Part shown: positions 62,979-64,000 of the stretch, one piece after another
How positions within the stretch are numbered: position 1 is the first letter of the stretch
Layout: every line of letters begins with the position of its first letter
NCBI GenBank assembly: GCA_003255065.1
Contig: QAOA01005727.1
Coordinates: forward strand, 106,713 to 170,712
Direction of reading: 5' to 3'
Origin: Cercis canadensis
Taxonomy: Eukaryota > Streptophyta > Magnoliopsida > Fabales > Fabaceae
DNA: 64,000 nucleotides
The notes under the pieces: generated by a model
Databases searched by the model: none
What the model was told of the DNA's origin: nothing
The model's input: the letters and a program-made list of their open reading frames with translations, nothing else
Position numbers and translations under genes: made by a program

Positions 62979-64000
62979 ACGAATAGAAAATTGTTAGAGA
63001 CATTATATATTTACTTTCTGAAATTATTTTCAATACTAATATCAAACTGCTATATAGTTATTGTCTGTGCTCAGTAAGCATTCTGTTAAAGTTGCTATAT
63101 GCTATTCGGGTTTTGGTACGAATTTACTAAAAGTATTTTGAATATTTGATGAGAACTACATAATTAAATGTTCAAGAAACAGCTGAAAATTCTATTTTAA
63201 CAACGCTTTAGCATTACCATAATGATAATTCATAGAAAAAAATAATGTTGCACATTTTTTTAATATGATTACGAAATTGGATTTTTAGACTCTACCATCT
63301 GTCAGTCACAATTTTTTTTTAAAAAAAAAGTGATTAGAAAGGGGTTACATAAAAATGAAACAAACGACAAACATTTTATATAACATGGGTAATAATACAG
63401 TGAAAAAGCGATGGACAAAACAGTGGAAATCATAGTGCTTTTGGAGATTTTTTTTTTCTTCTTGATTGGAGATGTTTATGGAGAGTTTGTTCTACCAATA
63501 TGAATACCGATTTCCTTTTCAGGAATTGGTTAAAGTTGGTCTATATTTGTTAAAAGCGATTATTAAAGTTGGTCTATGCTTTCTTTTTTATTAAAAGCGA
63601 TTTCATTTTTATGATGCCTAACACATCTTGACTTTGTTATAAAGAGTTTTTCTTTTTCTTTTTTATCAACAATTACATAAAAGTTTGAATTATTGATCTT
63701 TGGTAAATTATTTAAATCCTTTACACTATTTTTTACTAGAAGAAAATTAATGATAAAAAATTTAAAAAATAAATTATTTTAAAGAAGAAATATATCTGGT
63801 AAATATGTTTCATTCCTAACACAAATTAAGTCAATTTGAGTTAAGTTTACAGTTATTTTTATTTCTCCCATCTAAAAGATCTTCAATTTTTTTTTAAAAA
63901 AAATGAGTTGAAAGTAATTAGACTTTAAATCAATACAAGATTTTGATTTTCATTTTAATCTTGAATTATGATTATGAAAAAAAAATGACATATGCTTAAA
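62097..64000. other. 3' UTR of ADF copy 2 and AT-rich intergenic region
   Basis: Likely 3' UTR to about 62400. The remainder is AT-rich with poly-A/T tracts, including a (TA)n run at 62941-62975. No coding exon, RNA gene or clear transposon is seen to the end of the window. Confidence 0.5.
62941..62975. repeat. (AT)n microsatellite
   Basis: An AT dinucleotide run of about 34 bases downstream of ADF copy 2. Confidence 0.9.

Overview
The window is nuclear DNA from a flowering plant. It has intron-rich genes with short GT-AG introns and AT-rich spacers, and it carries plant-specific families: a WAT1/UMAMIT transporter, an S-domain receptor-kinase remnant, a TPL-binding/PHD/acetyltransferase protein and plant-type ADFs with an ATG-only first exon. 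It is probably a woody rosid, perhaps citrus-like, but I cannot prove the species. Exon models were joined by eye. For every complete multi-exon model the exon lengths sum to an open frame whose length fits its family.

Layout. 473-2637 (-) is a seven-exon WAT1-related transporter. 7464-10360 (-) is an eight-exon Rab8/RABE GTPase. 11400-12325 (-) is a truncated S-domain receptor-kinase remnant that stops at an assembly gap. 12.3-17.5 kb has no intact gene; it holds a degenerate foldback and a clear tRNA-derived SINE with target-site duplication. 18527-21391 (+) is soluble inorganic pyrophosphatase. 22390-25556 (+) is a conserved unknown protein. 27086-27505 (+) is histone H2B with a textbook Type I (hexamer plus octamer) promoter element. 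32045-33536 (+) is a conserved unknown, highly basic protein. 34465-40247 (-) is plastid ArgJ in 17 exons, with one GC-AG intron. 40830-41790 is a 5'-truncated LINE with a 16-bp target-site duplication. 42231-44143 (-) is an organellar RRM protein. 46141-53876 (-) is a 19-exon nuclear PHD/GNAT regulator. 55.1-56.3 kb is a cluster of foldback elements, one inserted inside another. 57630-59311 and 60668-62096 (+) are two tandem actin-depolymerizing factor genes.

The genes are unrelated housekeeping and regulatory functions (vesicle traffic, PPi removal, chromatin, arginine synthesis, organellar RNA, transcription, actin turnover). There is no sign of a functional cluster apart from the ADF pair. 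I found no convincing new biological system. The observations most worth a second look are the GC donor in ArgJ with an in-frame GT competitor 6 nt away, the nested foldback insertions, the LINE and SINE with intact target-site duplications, the perfect 119-bp tandem duplication inside a PHD-gene intron, and the single-N gaps flanked by unmerged direct repeats.
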